A DNA stretch of 64,000 bases from Cordia subcordata (GCA_028554755.1 JAPTOF010000009.1:1964501-2028500), one strand, 5' to 3'; positions 1-13,600 are shown, counted from the first letter of the stretch. Translations and numbers: made by a program. The notes: generated from the sequence alone by a model not told the origin.

Positions 1-1690
1 AGTAATGCTTCTTGGCCATAGTGTACTTATTGTGAAAAGCTGGGTCATACTGGAGACAAATGTTGGGATCTGCATAGTCGACCTGTATGGTCGACCCTTT
101 AGCAGTGCTAATGTCACCCATATAGACAACAAAGAATCTTCTTCGACTGCGTTGCCACCTCAGTAGACCAATTCCCATTCTCCTACCTTTACTTTATCTG
201 AAGTAGAGTACAAACACAATTTTTAGCTTCAAGTTTTACAGCAAGCTGCCCAACCTTCTACTACTTCTTTTGCACATGTTGACCCTTCTACATCTACTTA
301 TCTTTCCCATTCCCTGTTTAGTACTAGTCGTTGGATTTTAGACTCAAGTGTGTCAGACCATATGAGTGGTAATCGCTCTCTTCTTTCTTATATTCAACCC
401 TCTAAGTCAGTTTCCCCTATCAACATGCAAATGGTTCTTCAGTTATAGTACTTGTTATTAGTTCCTTGTCTCCCATATCCTGTATCACCCTTTTTCTCGT
501 ATTGTACCTTCTCGATTTCTCTTGCAATTTACTATTTATTTGTCAATTAACAAAATTATTTAATTATTCTATCACCTTTACATTTAATTTTGCGATTATT
601 CAGGATCAGAGAATGCACGAGCAGATTGGCATGGGGCATGAGTCTAGTGGCCTTTACTACATTGATAATGATTCTTCTACAACTTTCACAGTCGTTTCCA
701 CCCCTGAAGTCATTCATAGCCATCAAAGTCAACCTAATATTTCAAATCTTAAGCACATGGTTCCTAGTTTGAGTCATGTTAAGGATATCAATTGAGAGTC
801 TTATCAGTTAGGTAAACATAGTCATACATCTTTTGTTAATCGTGTTAATAAGTAGGCCAATGCCTTATTTGAAGTAGTTCATTTTGATATTTGGGGACCT
901 AGTCATCATGTTTCCAAGTTTGGATATCATTACTTTGTTAGTTTTATTGATAACTTCTCTCGTGTTATTTGGTTATATTTAATGAAAGATTGTTCTGAGT
1001 TGTTTTCTATGTTTTCTCTCTTCTGTGCTAAAGTGAAAAATTAGTTTAATACATCTATTTGTATTTTGTGAAGTGACAATGCCAAAGAGTATTTTTCTGC
1101 ATTTTTTCTTCTTTTCTTCAAAATAATGACATTATACATCAATCTTCTTACGCTTACCCTCCTCAGCAGGGTTGTTGAGCACAAGAACAGGCACCTAATT
1201 GAGACTACTTGCACCCTTCTTATTCATTTGAATGTTCCTTTTCATTTTTGGGACAATGCAGTTCTCATTGTATCTCGTCAATTGCATACCTTCCTCTATT
1301 ATTCAAAATCAAAAACTATTTTCTATTTTTTTCCCCAACAGTCTAGTTATTTTTTACCACCTAAGTTGTTTGGGTGTACCTGTTTTGTTCATAACTTGAC
1401 TCCTGGAACTGATAAGTTGGGTCCACATGTCATTAAGTGTGTTTTCCTTGGATGATCTTTCCCTTCTTGTACCTCCCTTTAGTGTTCCCTTGAATGTCCT
1501 GCCTTCACTTGTGCCACCTGAAGAAATTATGCAAAACTTTTTCACAAATTCTTCAGGATCAGGCTCTTGTAAGTTAAAAAATTTAACAAAAAACATGATT
1601 AGTACCTAGATATTCATGACACGAATTCGTGTTCTTGACGAGTAGTATTGCGGCAGCTTGATCTTCCTCCTCTTCATACGCAACCAAGAA
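1..1690 (+). pseudogene. Ty1/copia gag-pol remnant (zinc knuckle, protease, integrase)
   Basis: Translating in shifting frames gives a copia polyprotein in the usual order. A CCHC zinc knuckle (CX2CX4HX4C) has its cysteines at 22-24, 31-33 and 61-63 and its histidine at 46-48. A protease stretch RWILDSSVSDHM lies at about 330-366; the active-site triplet reads DSS instead of the family's DSG. A GAG pre-integrase segment covers about 590-850. The integrase core (about 860-1450) shows HFDIWGP, SDNAKEYF and VVEHKNRHLIE, so all three acidic residues of the DDE triad are visible. Several in-frame stops and frameshifts make it non-coding. After about 1455 the reading is lost and reverse transcriptase and RNase H are absent. 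The element runs off the left edge of the window. Family assignment is secure; the right boundary is approximate. Confidence 0.85.
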
Positions 1691-2357
1691 ATAATGATGG
1701 AGACTAAGGTTTTTTTTAAGGGAGGAGTGATATTTTTCTCTATAGAAAAAACTGATAACCCTATTTGAAAATATGTACAATACCTCTCCTTTACAGAGCA
1801 AAAAGATTTGGGCCTTCACAAGTCCCAGGCTCAGTTCCTCCAACCCAATTAGGCTCAAACCTCTGAATCCAATTAGGAATTAAATCTCTATTTAATTCTT
1901 AACCCATTTAGCTGAAGATTTAATTCATGCCACATTTTCTGTGCTAGCAGAAAATAGATGAAAAAATAGATGAAATTAAATCCGGGACCTTCTTAATAAT
2001 TAATATTAAATATTTAATTTATAATTAAATATTCAAATACATTAATTATTAAATCCTTTATTTAATTCACAATTAAATAATGGAATATTTAATTCTCAAT
2101 TAAATATATTAGATCAAACCCTCAATAAAATTCTCAACCTTTTGTGACTCCGTATGTTCAAACTTAAGCCGGTAATACAAGGACAATCTTTGTACTAATC
2201 GGAGATACCGTCTAGCAATGGTTCCCGACGTCTAGATAAGTCAAAAAATTGCAAGACAACTATCAATGAACCTGGGCAATATGGCATATTCCCTGTGGCC
2301 CTCGATATTCCGAAACAACCCTAGGAGCATGGTTAAAACTGTCAAACCCTTAATTAG
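1691..2357 (+). mobile_element. Probable copia 3' end and LTR remnant
   Basis: A purine-rich run, AAGGGAGGAG, at about 1719-1728 precedes TGATATTTTTCTC, which looks like a polypurine tract followed by the start of an LTR of the copia remnant to the left. The rest is AT-rich (1980-2120 is repeats of TTAATTATTAAAT type), and 2160-2350 looks like LTR tail sequence. I saw no second LTR copy and no duplication to prove the boundaries, so the call is tentative. Confidence 0.35.
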
Positions 2358-3065
2358 TGTTAGAAATAGTGTCCTAAAGTCAGTCATCTATTGTATTTCT
2401 AGAATTGTTTACATACGAGTTATGTTAATAATATTTGGCCATTACATCATATCGCACCATCTTCTCTTATTTTGATCATCATGTAGTTCCTGAGAACAAT
2501 TGTGTGGGATCATGTGAATGAGGCATGGTTTGATTGTTCTTAAAATCTGTTCATAACCGAATGATGGAATTGGTACTAGAACGTCAATTCCTTCGAGTAG
2601 AGGTTATTGTTTGTCACATTGGTTGGTCTTCCCCATGACCAATGGGTGTTGAGACACCGGTGTGACACACAGGTAGGGTGTGGAGACACGCTTACTAAAC
2701 ATGACTCACTTACAAGCATCCTATGGTACTTACCCTACTGTCAAAGGATTGCTTGTGGTACACATAGTTGTAGTATTCCCTTCAACCTGAGACTGCCATA
2801 GATGCTTGCAAATTATTCCTCGAACTTTGGTGCCGAACTACCCGAATTTCCAATTTGGTGGCGAAGGGTAACTGGGTGCGAGCAAGTGTTGTAAAGCCAA
2901 TCTGTAAGACAAGATGGGATTGACCTGCTCCGGGTATTAGGAGAACGATGTTCCACCTAGTCCTAACTTGTTAAAGTCTTTGGCCAAAGCTTTCTGCGTG
3001 ATGTGTCACGGAGACATGTCATGATAAGTCATGACAAGATTAGGACTTAATACCGAATAACTAAT
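2358..3065 (+). mobile_element. Copia-type LTR fragment, cut by Athila sequence
   Basis: The stretch begins TGTTAGAAATAGTGTCCTAA, which resembles the conserved start of many plant copia LTRs, and has no coding capacity. It ends abruptly at about 3065, where sequence matching the Athila-type integrase region (compare 11829 onward) begins. Whether it was a solo LTR or part of the element on its left cannot be told. Confidence 0.45.
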
Positions 3066-5854
3066 TAGTGAGTCTTCTAGTGACCCATCCCTTTTTTGTG
3101 ATTCATTTCCCGACGAGCAATTGTTTGCCGCCTCCCATCACACGCCTTAGTTTGCTCACATAGTTAACTATCTTGCCACAGGGTGTTTTCCTTTCCATTG
3201 GGAGCAGAGAGAAAGAGATAGGTTCTTAGCACAAGTTAGGCATTTCTTTTGGGAAGATCCCTATCTTTTTAAAGTGTGTGTGGATCAAATGATTTGTCGG
3301 TGTGTGCCCGAGAACAAGATTGAGAGTGTGTTGATTATGTGTCAGATGAGAGGTGTGGAGGTCATTTTAGTGGGAAGAAGACCGCTGCAAAGGTCTTGCA
3401 ATGTGGATTATTTTGGCCTACCCTCTTTAGGGATGCCTAAGAATATTGCAAAAAGTGTTTTAGATGTCAATAATTTGGGTCTATCTCTAGAAGAAACATG
3501 ATGCCTTTATCCCCTATTCTTCCATGTGAGTTATTTAATGTTTGGGGTATAGATATCATGGGTCTGTTTTCACCTTTCTTTGGGTACCAATACATTTTAG
3601 TGGCCGTTGATTATGTGTCCAAATAGGTTAAGGCTATTCCCACACTCACTAATGACCATAGGGTAGTGGTTAAGTTCATTAAAGAGAACAGTTTCTCTAG
3701 ATTTGGAGTCTCTAGGGTCTTGATTAGTGATGCGGCTTTGCATTTTCACCATAGGACTTTAGAGGCCTTGTTGAGAATATATTTTGTCACCTACAAGGTA
3801 GCTATTCCTTATCACCCGTACACTAGTGGAAAGTGGAGGTGTCCAATAAGGAGATCAAGCACATTTTAGAGAAAACGGTTAGACCCGATAGGAGAGGTTA
3901 GTCTATAAGGCTAAATGATGCTTTGTGGGCCTTCCGTACCACTTTTAAAACTCCCATTGGTATGTCTCCGTATCGACTGGTTTATGGGAAAGTTTGTCAC
4001 TTGCCGGTAGAACTAGAGCATAGGGCTTATTGGGCCATTAAGGCCTTAAATTTTGATTTGGCAAGAGCAGGTGAGAAGAGAAAGCTTGACCTAGCAAAAT
4101 TGAAGGAGCTTAGGTTTGAGGCAAATAAGAATGCTAAGCTTTATAAGGATAGGATGAAGAGAATTCATGATAAACATATTCTTAAGAAATCATTCTCTCT
4201 CTCTCTGATAAAGTTTGGTTATTTAACTCACGTTTGAAGCTCTTTCCAAGTAAGCTCAAGTCAAGATAGGATGGTCCATATGAAGTGTTGATAGCCTACC
4301 CTTCTAGAGCGGTCAAGATTAAGGACTTGAAGGATAGCCGAGAGTTGACGATGAACGGGCAACGCCTAAAGCATGAACATGATCCGAGCATGGCTCGTGT
4401 AGAAGTTTTAATGCTTTAGGATCCCATATATAGAGGTTGAAGAAGAATTGGTGTTTGCCTGGCTGACGGCATAGTGGTTAGCACTACAAGGAGGCAACCT
4501 AGGTTCAATTTTGCGATTTTGCACTTATTATTTCCTTTCTTTTATCTTTCTTGCACCTACACCAAAGTGTTAAATCCTGATCCTGTGTCTACTAAGATAC
4601 ACCATTGCTCATTATTGCACATGCTAATGCAAGTATGCATAGGCAATGCTACTAACCTTGTTTTCTTTGAGTGTTTTTGGGTTGTAAGTCACAGGGTTAA
4701 TAGTATTGTGATCTATCATTGGCATGGAGAACTTTGAAGAAAATGCAAAGTTGTATCTATCCTTTCTCCACTTGTTTCCCATGTTTTTACCCTATTCCCA
4801 CCACTCTTACTTACTTTGTAATGTTAATTTCCTTATTTATGTGCTTTGCTCTACTTGCTTGAGAACAAGCAAAGTTTAGGTTTGGGGGTGTGGGGGTTTG
4901 GTCTTATTATTTTATACTTTGTATAGGGTATTATTTTATGCTTTTTATAGGGTAGATTGCATTATGTGCTTAAAAATGGTGAAATTTTTTTCAAATTTTA
5001 ATGCATGTAGAATTGTTAATTTCTTGGTTGACTCATTCTATTGGCTATTATGGTTAACTCAATTGATTAGTGAATATAAGTAGCATTGTGGGGAAGTGAA
5101 TGGAGTGGAGAAGAAACCAAGACTTGGAGAAGATGCCCTTGAAAGTTGTGGGGAGTGAGGACCTTTAAGAACGACCCTTGTAGCCATCCCATAGCTTGGT
5201 AGGAAAGAGTGTTGAAAGAAAGGGTTGTTGATGTGAATGCCTCTTCCTTGATTGGTTCTTTTTGATGTGCCAAAGCCTTTCTTTTTCTTTTCTTTTTGTG
5301 TGAATACAATTCAAAGCATGAAAAATCCAAAAAAAATTTGAAAAAGGCAAAAAGGTTCAAAAATATCAAAAAGATAAAAAATTTGTAAAGAGAGAAAAAG
5401 CCAATGACATCAAAAAGTTTTATGAATAAGTGCATAAGTGACACAATGTCAACTTAGCACATGTTAACATCTTTGTAGACATGTGAATAAGCTTTTTATA
5501 AACCATTACATTTGTATATCCTCTCATCTTCTCTTTGAGGCTTTGTGCATATTAAGGAGGTCATGTTAGTTAAGGGGGCACAAAATATCAACATTCTGAG
5601 TGTGTCAGTTAGAATCCTAGGCTTGTGATGGATTGGCTACTTGGGAAATTTCCACGAGGAACGAGACCTCTTATGAGTAGAGAGAAGATCCAAAGAGGCT
5701 TAGGGATCTCTCCACAATAGAAATGCCCCCTTCACACTTCTTAGACTAACTTTGATAGTAAGTCAATCCTTTAGGCAATCCATTGCATTGGCTTTAGAAA
5801 TAAACTTGAGATTGGGCATGCTTGGGGACAAGCATGGAGAAGGTTGGGGGGTCT
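3066..5854 (+). pseudogene. Athila-type Ty3/gypsy remnant, copy 1 (integrase and 3' region)
   Basis: This stretch is collinear with 11829-14598 and enters in the linker after RNase H. Integrase pieces are clear: VWGIDIMG keeps the first catalytic Asp at about 3550, ISDAALHF keeps the second at about 3725, and [21 protein letters not shown] follows at 3925. A one-base deletion near 3830 shifts the frame just where the catalytic Glu should follow, giving SGKWRCP instead of a SGQVEV-like motif. The segment [17 protein letters not shown] is the typical Athila integrase C-terminus. About 1.5 kb of 3' sequence without long reading frames follows, including an A-rich block at 5320-5420. A polypurine tract (5835-5854) sits directly before the LTR. 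Gag, protease, RT and the 5' LTR are missing. Confidence 0.85.
4455..4520 (+). other. tRNA-like segment in Athila 3' region, copy 1
   Basis: GGCATAGTGGTTAGCACTAC resembles a pol III A box, and CCTAGGTTCAATTTTG, about 35 bases on, resembles a B box. The same segment occurs at the equivalent place in copy 2. It could be an old captured tRNA or SINE head, or chance similarity kept by descent. No cloverleaf was confirmed, so it is not called a tRNA gene. Confidence 0.4.
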
Positions 5855-6262
5855 TGATGTATTGTGTCTTTGTGTGCATTTATGTTGTTAATTGCCTATG
5901 TTTAAGAGGTATCTCGAGCTTTAAAAGATGAATTAGTGTAGCACATACTAGAGTTAGGCTTAAGCATAAGCAAATGTACATAGTTGAGTTTCTAAGTCAA
6001 ATGCTATACTAAATGCTTAATTTTGTGCCTTAGGTGAGCTATAGGGCTGAAACAGAGCTTGAACGAGGATGGAGGATAAAGATAGAAGAGCTACAGGTCA
6101 TGTGATGAAGGCCGAGAGCAAAAAAAAAGACAATAGAAGGCCAATTGGAGAAGCTGATCAACCTAGAAAAATTGCGGTCGACCGGCCACTCTAGAAAGGA
6201 CCTCATTTAAACCAGTCAATGTCCCTCCAAAAGCCAGTTGATCGGCTAGGTCAACCGGCCAG
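5855..6262 (+). mobile_element. Truncated 3' LTR of Athila copy 1
   Basis: The LTR starts TGATGTATTGTG right after the polypurine tract and matches the first 400 or so bases of the complete LTR at 14599-16446. It includes the GGTCGACC-rich cluster at 6170-6262. It stops before the TATA-like box, where Helitron sequence takes over. Confidence 0.8.
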
Positions 6263-6639
6263 AAATTATATTGATGATTTATGGAGGAAATCTTTTTTTT
6301 GGTACCTCACGCGCAAGTAAGTATATTTTTCATTATTTTGTTAAACATTTGAATACTACATTTCTTATCTATTCTTTCAAATATGAGTTATTTATCTTGC
6401 TTGCTACATATTTAAATCTTTCCTATGATCCATATATTTTTATTCTAATTCTAAGGTGTTTCTATACTATTCTTATACTTCCTCTTTTTTAAAAATGTAA
6501 TGCAAGTTTGCAAATTTATAATACAATTTATTTTTGTTTTTCAATTGTTTACACAGTAGAATTTTAGAAAAGGGACCTTCCACATATTCATATCTTGCTA
6601 TTTCTATTATCATAACACATGTTACTAACTACAAAAGCA

Positions 6640-9562
6640 ATTTATAAAATATTATGTGTTGAAATTCCTAATAAGAATTTTTTTGACGTTGTTAAATGTT
6701 TCATGATCCATGAACCTTGTGGCATTGGTCAAAATAATTCTCCATGCATGTGTGATGGTCATTGTACAAGATATTGTCCATGAAAATTTTGTCCATGTAA
6801 CATGATTGATGAGGATGGTTATCCAATATATCATCATAGGGATGATGAAACAATAGTAATGAAATCTAGTGTTCAACTTGATAATCGATATGTTGTGCCA
6901 TGGAATGCTGAACTACTTTTGAAATATAATGCTCATATTAGTGGCAAAGTATGCAATCAATCTCAAGTTGTGAAGTATCATTCTAAATATGTATATAAAG
7001 GTCCTGATCATGTAACCACAACATTTAGTTGATCTTTCACCAATAGGCAACAAGATTTACATGATGAAATCAAAATATATTATGATTACATATATGTCTC
7101 TCCTTACGAAGCTACATAACGAATGTTTACTTTTGAAATTCATTCTCATGATCCAGCAGTTGATCGATTGCCATTTCATCTCCTGAGTAAACATCAAGTA
7201 TTGTTTCTTGATAATGATCGATTAGATTCTATGATGAAGAAACCATCCACTCATCATATTAAGTTCACTGCATGGCTTGATTACAATCTTAACAATTTCG
7301 ATGCGCGTGATCTTATGTATCTTGATTTTCCCACTAGATTTGTCTAGGACAAAGATAATTTCCAATGGTGACCTAGAAGTGGATTTGCTATTGATCGTTT
7401 AACTCATATTTCTCCAAATTCTGGATAATTGTATTATCAGCAAATTTTGTTGAACGAGGTTAAGGGTGTAATACGTTATGAGGATATTTGCATTATAAAT
7501 GGCATTTTGTATGCAAAATACAAAGACGCCGATTATGAATTAGGTCTGTTGGATAATGATAAAGAATGTATAGAAGCTATTGTTGAAGCTGCTTAATAGG
7601 CTTCTGGTCATTTGTTGCGGCCTATGCTTGCATCTATGTTATTCTCAAACTTATTTGCTAAACTTGATACTGTTTGGGAGAAGTCATGGCAATATTTGGT
7701 TCAAGGCATTTTACATATGCAGAGAAAAATACTACATATTCTAGGTAATTTTTTATTTTGGTATAATTATTTCATACTCTTATCAATCTCATTATTTTCT
7801 ACATATATTACTATTAGCATATACTTTTAATATCATATATGTATATATTAATTGAAACAAATTTTGTGGATTTGAATTTAACGGAGGAGGAATTGGAAAA
7901 CTTGGCACTGAGTGAAATAAACAATATATTGAATTCAAATGGCTGGAGTTTACGTGATCATCCATTGCTTCCAATACCTACCAATGTTGATCTTTTAGAT
8001 TATGGTAACAGATTAATTCAAGAAGAATGGAACTATGATAGAGATGTTTTGGCAACTGAAGCTAGGCATCTTATTGGTATCTTGAATCTAAATAACATTA
8101 CTTATTTCAACTAATCATTGACTTAGTACATTCTGATCGTGGAGCTGTCTACTTCATCTATGGTTATGGCGGCATAGGTAAGAGCCATATATGGGGAACT
8201 CTTACTTCATTTCTTGGATCTCAAGGCTATATTGTTCTAAATGTTGCATCAAGTGGAATTGTAAACTTCATTTCTTAGATCTCAAGGCTATATTGTTCTT
8301 AATGTTGCATCAAGTGGAATTGTAGTAACATTAGTTCTTGGTGGTAGAACTACTCATTCACGATTTTGAATACTAATTAATGTTTTTGAGGATAGCAATT
8401 GTAATATCAAATAAGGTAACCTTTTAGTTAATCTATCGGCAAAAGCAAAGCTAATAATATAGGATGAGGCACCTACGATGCATATAACTTGTTTTGAAGC
8501 TTTAGATCATATTTTGAAAGATATATTGTGTTTCTCTAACCCTAATAGTCTGAATTTACCACTTGGAGATAAACTTGTTGTCTTTGGAGGTGACTTTTGA
8601 CAAATTTGACCAATCGTACCCATATGGTGGTCGTTCTAATATTGTCAATGCTACAATAAACTTTCTTACATTTGGGTCCATTATCAGGGGTTAAAGCTTA
8701 TAAAAACATGAGACTACTATTTCCTTCCAATCCAAGTGATCTTTGTGAGATTGAATCATTTGCGAATTGGATGCTAGATATTGGGAATGGAGCACAGACT
8801 GAAATATCTGATGAGCAACTAATTGTGGATATTCCTAATGAATTTCTTACAAAGGATTTCTCTGATCCTATCGAAGCTATTGTTCAATGCATATATCCCA
8901 ATTTGCATGAGAATCTTTTGGATCACCCACATTTGAGATTTAGATCACATAAATCATTTCATTCTTGATCATATTCTCGGTGAAGAGCATCTATATTATA
9001 GTTCTTATTCCATTTGCAAGTTTGATTTAGGGATTGACGACAATAATAGTGTATTTTCTCAAGAATTCTTAAATAGTTTTAAGACATTTGGACTACCTAA
9101 TCACATTATCAAGTTAAAGATTGGTGTTCTTGTCATGTTGGTTTGCAATATTGATTAATCAAATAGCCTATGTGATGGAACACAATTACGACTCACAAAT
9201 CTTGGGCAACATGTCATTCAAGCTAAGGTGTTAGTTGGGATGCAAAGGGTTCTACTGTTTATATTCCACATATGTTGATAACACCTTCAAATGTTTGTCT
9301 ACCCTTTAAGTTGCAGCATCACCGATCTCCTATTTTCGTATCATTTGCAATGACTATAAACAAAAGTCAAAGACAATCTCTTTCCACAATTGGTTTATAC
9401 CACTTGTCACGGCCAGTATTTTCACATGGACAATTATATGTTGCCGTCTCTCGAGTTACAAGTCGACATGGTTTGCAAATTTTGATTCATGACTTTAAGG
9501 GTCGTGCACAATCCAAAACTAAAAATGTTGTATATCATGACGTATTCCACAATCCATGTTAG
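6640..9562 (+). pseudogene. Helitron Rep/helicase (RepHel) pseudogene
   Basis: RepHel proteins combine a rolling-circle Rep endonuclease with a PIF1-type 5'-3' helicase. Here the Rep part begins late. MIHEPCGIGQNNSPCMCDGHC (from about 6700) and LDNRYVVPWNAELLLKYNAH (about 6870) match the post-HUH region, and KYHSKYVYKGPD (about 6972-7007) holds two tyrosines three residues apart, as in the catalytic Y2 motif. The upstream HUH histidine motif is missing. The helicase part shows a Walker A-like GYGGIGKSH (8163-8190; family GYGGTGKT), LVVFGGDF (about 8575), and a C-terminal [14 protein letters not shown] and [10 protein letters not shown] (9340-9450). Stops and frameshifts occur throughout, and a 61-bp tandem duplication breaks the frame just after Walker A. 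Confidence 0.85.
8204..8325 (+). repeat. 61-bp tandem duplication inside Helitron helicase
   Basis: 8204-8264 (starting ACTTCATTTCTTGGATCTCA) is repeated at 8265-8325 with only a few changes. Because 61 is not a multiple of three, the duplication shifts the helicase frame. Confidence 0.9.
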
Positions 9563-10657
9563 TATAATTACCTCATATATAGAATGCATTTGTAAATATT
9601 TTTTGGTTGTAATTCTATATGACACAACATCATCTAGTTAGTGACTTATATATCAAACTTCATTACATATTGTTGTAGAATATTACTATCACTTATTTTT
9701 GGATCTACTCTTACAATTTTAGAATCACGCTCATTTTTTTCTCACTCATTGATGCTCATTCAATATTAAACCATATAATTTCTTTTGTCAACTACAATTT
9801 ATTTAAGTAATATGTACATATACTATTTTTTGTAATAGAAAATAGTATATATGTTATACTTTACATGACTATACATTGCAATTTTTTTTTAATAATAGTC
9901 ATCATTATGATTTATAGAGACAACTATTTTATGTGTTCAATATACATTTGTTTGTTAAAATTTTATACCAAAAACCTATCCACTTTATTTATTAATTTAC
10001 TTGTAACATTTTTATTCCTTTTGAACAACTAGCAAAAATTTAGACCATAATTTTCAATATATATTTTCATTAATAATTATGGTTTCCAACTGCCATTGAA
10101 CTAAAGCAATTATAATTATTCATAACTTTCTTCTTTCTTTATTATTTGTAAATAAATATACATATATTTGTAAATACTATTAAGTCTAAACTGGATATTA
10201 TAAAAGTTCATAAGATATTCAATAAATGATTTAATTTGAATAAATTTGAATAAGACAAGAATTTGTGTGCTGTCAACATATGGTCCAATATGGTTTCCAT
10301 TATTCCAGAAAATACCATTTTTTAATTCAAACTTCTTACATTGGTAATTTGTCATTGTTAATTGCTTATTTCTTTCAAATACAATTGGTTTTTGTTATTC
10401 TGCTTACTATAGTTTTTTATTTATAAAGCTACAATTATTATTATTATAAATTTGACAAATTATATTCTTATATTTATCATCTTTTCCATATTCAGCATCC
10501 AGCATCTCCTGTACAACACGTAATATCATTTTGGAGTTTTGTTCGAATTATAACACTTTTGCAAGTTTATCATTCTAAGGTTATAGGATGTAATATAACT
10601 TAATATCAATGCAAAGCTATCTTGCTCATCTAAAAAGGACACCTGTAACTCTTAGTT

Positions 10658-13600
10658 GTCCCTCAGAAGTTCGAGATCACGGTTGTAGAGAATGAGAGAG
10701 GAGAGCTTATCCCTGCACGTACTCTCACGGGGTGGAGAGTTTGTACTAATTATAGGAAACTCAACTCCAAAACTAGGAAGGATCATTTCCTATTGCCTTT
10801 TCTAGATCAGATTTTAGATAGAGTAGCTGGGTGTAGCTACTATTGCTTTTTAGATGGCTATTCTGGGTATATTCAGATCCTTGTATTTCCCAAGGACTAG
10901 GAGAAGGCCACATTTGCTTGCCCTTATGGCACTTTTGCTTATAGGAGGACACCCTTTGGTCAATGCAATGCCCAAATAACTTCTCAGAGATATATGATGG
11001 CCATTTTTAATGACATGATTGAGAGACATTTAGAGATTTTCATTGATGACTTCTCAGTCTTTGGTGATAGTTTTTGATGAGTGCTTGAGTCACCTCTCTT
11101 TAGTCTTATATCGATGTGTGAAGAAGAATCTAGTATTGAGTTGGGGAAAATCCCACTTCATAGTGCAACGAGGGATAGTGTTGGGTCACGTTGTCTAATC
11201 TAGTGGCATTCAAGTTGACCCAGCTAAGGTAGAATTGATTAAGAAGTTGCCCATCCATAAGTGTGTCAAGCATGTTAGATCTTTCCTAGGGCATGCAGGA
11301 TTCTACTGTAAGTTCATTAAGGATTTTATCCATATTGCACATCCCTTGTCTAAGCTCCTAGCACAAGATGTTCCCTTTAAGTTTAATGATAAGTGCGTTA
11401 GAGCTTTTGACAGGCATAAATCCTTATTGTCTACGTCCCCGATCATTCAGCCACCTGACTATAGTATTCCATTTGAGGTTATATGTGATGCATCTGATTA
11501 TACAATAGGAGCAGTTTTAGGTCAACGGTGAGATAAGTTGCCTCATGTAGTGTACTACACTAGTAAGACTCTTGATGAAGCTTAAAAGAACTATACCATC
11601 ACAGAAGAAGAGCTTCTAGCAGTTGTCTTCTCCCTTAACAAGTTTAGGTCGTACATCCTAGGGTCCAAAGCAATTGTCGACACTGATCATGTGGCATTGA
11701 GGTATTTGCTAGCTAAGAAAGAATATAAACCCCACTTGATTAGGTGGTTGCTCCTTCTTGAAGAATTTGATGTTGAGATTCGGGACAAAAAGGGTAGAGA
11801 AAATTTAGTGGTGAATCACCCTTCCCATCTTGTTAGTGAGTCTTCTAGTGATCCATCTCTTTTTTGTGATTTATTTCCCGATGAGCAATTGTTTGCTGTC
11901 TCTTATCACACACCATGGTTTGCTCACATTGTTTATTATCTTGCCACAGGGCATTTTCCCTCCCATTGGGAGAAGAGAAAGAGAGAGAGATAGGTTCCTA
12001 GCACAAGTTAGGCATTTCTTTTGGGAGGACCCTTATCTTTTTAAAGTGTGTGAGATCAAATGATTCGTCGGTGTGTGCTTGAGGACGAGTTTGAAAGCGT
12101 GTTGAGTATGTGTCATGATGAGGGGTATAGAGGTCATTTTAGTGCGAAAAAGACCGCTGCAAAGATCTTGCAATGTGGATTATTTTGGCCCACTCTCCTT
12201 CGGGATGCCAAAGAGTATTGCAAAATGTAGTTTTAGATGTCAACAATTCGGGTTTATCTCTAGGAGAAGCATGATGCCTTTATCCCCTATTCTTCCTTAT
12301 GAATTGTTTAATGTTTGGGGTATTTCATGGGTCCATTTCTACCTTCCTTTGGGTACCAATACATTTTAGTGGCTATTGATTATGTGTCCAAATAGGGTTG
12401 AGGCTATTCCCACATGCACTAATGACCATAGAGTAGTAGTGAAATTCATTAAGAAGAACATTTTCTCTAGATTTGGAGTCCCTAAGGTCTTAACTAGTGA
12501 CGGGGGATTGCATTTTTTCCATAGGACTTTAGAAGCCTTGTTGAGAAAATATTCGGTCACCCACAATATACCTACTCCTTATCACCTGCAAACTAGTGGA
12601 CAAGTAGAGGTGTCCAATAGGGAGATCAAGCACATTTTGGAGAAAATGGTTGGGCCCAATTGAAAAGATTGGTCCATTAGGTTGAATGATGCTTTGTGGG
12701 CCTATCGCATCGCCTTTAAGACTCCCATTGGTATGTCCCCGTATAGATTAGATTATGGAAAGCTTGTCACTTGCCAGTAGAACTTGAGCATAGGGCATAT
12801 TGGGCAATTAAAGCCCTAAACTTTGATTTGTCAAGAGTAGGTGAGAAGAGAAAGGTTGACCTAGTGGAGTTAAAGGAGCTTAGGTTTGAAGCATATGAGA
12901 ATGCTTAGCTCTGTAAGAATAGGATGAAGAGAATTCATGATAAACATATTCTTAAGAAATCATTCCCTCCCTCAGATAAAGTTTGGTTATTGAACTCACG
13001 TTTGAAACTCTTTCTAGGTAAGCTCAAATCAAGATGGGATGGTTCGTATGAAGTATTGATAGCCTACCCTTCTGGAGCGATCAAGATCAAGGACTTGAAG
13101 AATGGTTGAGAGTTGACAGTGAACAGGCAACGCCTAAAGCATGTATATGATTTGAGCAAGGCTAGTGTGGAAGTTTTAATGCTTCAACATCCCATATATG
13201 GACATTAAAGATGAGTTGGTGTTCACCTGGTTGATGGCATGGTGGTCAGCGCTACTAGGAGTCAACCTAGGTTCAATTTTGCAATTTTGCACTTATTTCA
13301 TTTTCCTTTCTTTTTGTTTTTCTTTCTTTTTCTTTCATCCACACCAAATGTGCTGAATCTCAATCCTTTGTCAATTAAGATACACCGTTATTAGTTATTG
13401 CACATGCCACTGCAAGTTTGCATAGGTATGCTATTAACCTTGTTTTCTTTAACTGTTTATGAATTGTGAGTCACAAGGTTGGTAGTATGGTGATTTATCA
13501 TTGGCATGGAGAGCTTTGAAGACCATGCAAGATTGTATCTACCCTTTCTCCACTTGTCTCCCATGTTTCTGCCCCATCTCCACCACCTTTACTTGCTTGC

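Larger units (their letters stand above)
6263..10657 (+). mobile_element. Degenerate Helitron
   Basis: The stretch between the two Athila copies contains a broken Helitron Rep/helicase coding region (6640-9560) and about 1.1 kb of AT-rich sequence after it. Neither the 5'-TC terminus nor a 3' hairpin followed by CTRR could be placed with confidence, so the ends given are simply the limits of the Athila homology. 6263-6640 and 9563-10657 hold no gene I can support. Confidence 0.7.

Noticed and set aside
1583..1858. 91-residue minus-strand frame over the copia remnant
   Set aside because: It is a shadow of decayed copia sequence and the adjoining LTR start; no domain is seen.
4455..4520. Functional tRNA gene in the Athila 3' region
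   Set aside because: Box-like motifs only; no acceptor stem or anticodon arm could be paired by eye.
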